Below are positions 14,240 through 15,180 of a stretch of 15,180 nucleotides of DNA, piece by piece. Position numbers and translations under genes: made by a program. The stretch is taken from the NCBI GenBank assembly GCA_022704585.1, contig JAKJGD010000005.1:1-15180 (forward strand), written 5' to 3'. Position 1 is the first letter of the stretch, and every line of letters begins with the position of its first letter. The notes below the pieces were generated by a model. It saw nothing but the letters and a program-made list of their open reading frames with translations, did no database searches and was not told where the DNA came from. The stretch comes from Spirochaetota bacterium. GTDB taxonomy: Bacteria > Spirochaetota > UBA4802 > UBA5550.

Positions 14240-15180
14240 TACAGAAAGCATACCTCATAATCAGGGAGGTCGCGGGCGGCAGGCTCATCAGCCTTATCGT
14301 CCTCCTCGCGGTGGCCCTCTCGGTCTTCTCCGTGGGCCTGTTTCGCGCAACGGGCGACGGCCTGGTCGCTTACGTGCGCGGCCGATTCGCCTCGTCCATA
14401 CCGCCCAACACGGTCAGGATATCCACGAAACAGCCGCGCTCCCTGTTTCTGTTCGAGACTGACGGGCCGAAGACACCGGCAATCACCGACCGTACGATCA
14501 GGAAGATACGCGGCATGGCCGGCGTCACCGGGATCGTCCCGGTCTCCTCGCTCAGGATCCCGGTCCAGGCGCGGGTCTCCTACCTTGGATTCAAGTACCG
14601 GAGCGACCTGCTCGCGTTCGGCGTGCCGTACCGCCTGATCGCGAACGAGCTTGCGGGCGAGCGGTACCGCAGGCTCTGGCTCCACCCTGCGCGCGAGAAG
14701 GTCATTCCGGTCCTGGTCCCGCGTACCATTCTGCACTCTTACAACGACGGTATGGCCGGTCCGAACGGCCTTCCCCGCATTTCGGAGCGGGGCGCGATCG
14801 GCTTCGGCCTCAGCCTCCTCATGGGCAAATCGAGCCTCCGGACCCTTCCCGGATACGAGGAGTCGGAAGCGGTCGTCGCCGGGTTCACGGACCAGATCGA
14901 TTCCTTTGCCCTCATCCTTCCCCTGGACCTGGTTACGGGCTATAACCGGAAATTCCTCAAGGACCACCGGAACGAATACCAGTACGCGTATGTGAAGGTA
15001 AGGGACCACGCCTCCCTGCTTGCGATTGTCCCGCGGATCAGGACCCTTGGCCTGGTGGTCGAGACGGGGAATAGCGTTTCCCGCCAGATCCTCAGCCTCA
15101 CAAAGACCATCCTGCTCATCAGCAGGTCGCTCCAGGCGGTTGTGCTCCTCCTCGCCCTGATCACCGTTTCCTTTGCAACT
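14236..15180 (+). CDS. ABC transporter permease, FtsX/MacB-like (3' end outside window)
   Basis: From the ATG at 14236 the frame is open to the last base, so 315 residues are visible and the C-terminal membrane helices lie outside. The first membrane helix is about residues 17-36 (LISLIVLLAVALSVFSVGLF). A large periplasmic region follows (about 40-290), and a second helix begins near residue 300 (LQAVVLLLALITVSFAT). This is the MacB-core plus FtsX arrangement that pairs with the preceding ATPase. The start is fixed by the ATGA overlap with that gene. Substrate unknown: lipoprotein release, export and envelope mechanotransmission are all possible in this group. A long minus-strand open frame covers the same bases and is rejected as its shadow. 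Confidence 0.85.
   Translation, partial: MIQKAYLIIREVAGGRLISLIVLLAVALSVFSVGLFRATGDGLVAYVRGRFASSIPPNTVRISTKQPRSLFLFETDGPKTPAITDRTIRKIRGMAGVTGIVPVSSLRIPVQARVSYLGFKYRSDLLAFGVPYRLIANELAGERYRRLWLHPAREKVIPVLVPRTILHSYNDGMAGPNGLPRISERGAIGFGLSLLMGKSSLRTLPGYEESEAVVAGFTDQIDSFALILPLDLVTGYNRKFLKDHRNEYQYAYVKVRDHASLLAIVPRIRTLGLVVETGNSVSRQILSLTKTILLISRSLQAVVLLLALITVSFAT

Noticed and set aside
14173..15009. Minus-strand open frame of 278 codons at the right edge
   Set aside because: It is the shadow of the permease gene, whose frame starts in an ATGA overlap with the ATPase gene and has the expected membrane helices. The minus-strand product is Arg/Glu/Asp-rich and resembles nothing.
1..15180. tRNA, rRNA, CRISPR array, insertion sequence or attachment site
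   Set aside because: No cloverleaf-like sequences, regular repeat-spacer pattern, transposase or integrase motifs, or flanking inverted repeats were seen on reading both strands.

Overview
The window (about 15 kb, moderately GC-rich, densely packed genes on both strands) reads like a chromosomal segment of a spirochaete. The main pointer is the large gene at the left edge: a very acidic N-terminal half, one transmembrane helix, then a long TPR half. This is the layout of the spirochaetal periplasmic-flagellar collar protein FlcA. The assignment rests on architecture and remembered family features, not on an alignment. There are no tRNA or rRNA genes, insertion sequences, phage genes or CRISPR arrays, so this looks like core or lineage-specific chromosome rather than a recent island.

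Layout. (1) 2-3103 (+): FlcA-like membrane-anchored TPR protein, truncated by the left edge. (2) 3110-5588 (-): three genes convergent with it. In order of transcription they are phosphatidylserine decarboxylase (psd), a cytidylate-kinase-like protein, and a free-standing citramalate/isopropylmalate-synthase regulatory domain that has no catalytic barrel. The psd to kinase gap holds strong hairpins. (3) 5806-7971 (+): a YidD homologue with an unusual N-terminal signal or anchor, followed by two secreted or membrane proteins that are paralogues of each other (helical repeats, then a PG(A/F)G-x-x-Y-x-G-x-Y motif and membrane helices), closely spaced and ending in an ATGA overlap. (4) 8058-8735 (+): an acidic helical protein of unknown function. 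(5) 8732-11252 (-): an unrecognised 448-residue protein behind a near-consensus promoter, a LON-domain-only protein behind its own candidate promoter, and a small protein whose C-terminal half recalls GIY-YIG domains and which overlaps the LON gene by 23 bases. (6) 11430-13484 (+): a REC-PAS-PAS-histidine-kinase protein with a divergent H-box. (7) 13568 to the right edge (+): a MacB/LolD-type ABC ATPase and its FtsX/MacB-like permease, truncated by the window end.

How they fit together. Most recognisable genes concern the cell envelope: phospholipid headgroup synthesis (psd), membrane-protein insertion (YidD and its two partners), flagellar collar assembly (FlcA-like), and lipoprotein or substrate export (ABC pair). 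The least explained parts are the free-standing CimA-type regulatory domain, the YidD plus tandem-paralogue cluster, and the orphan proteins at 8058-8735 and 9906-11252.
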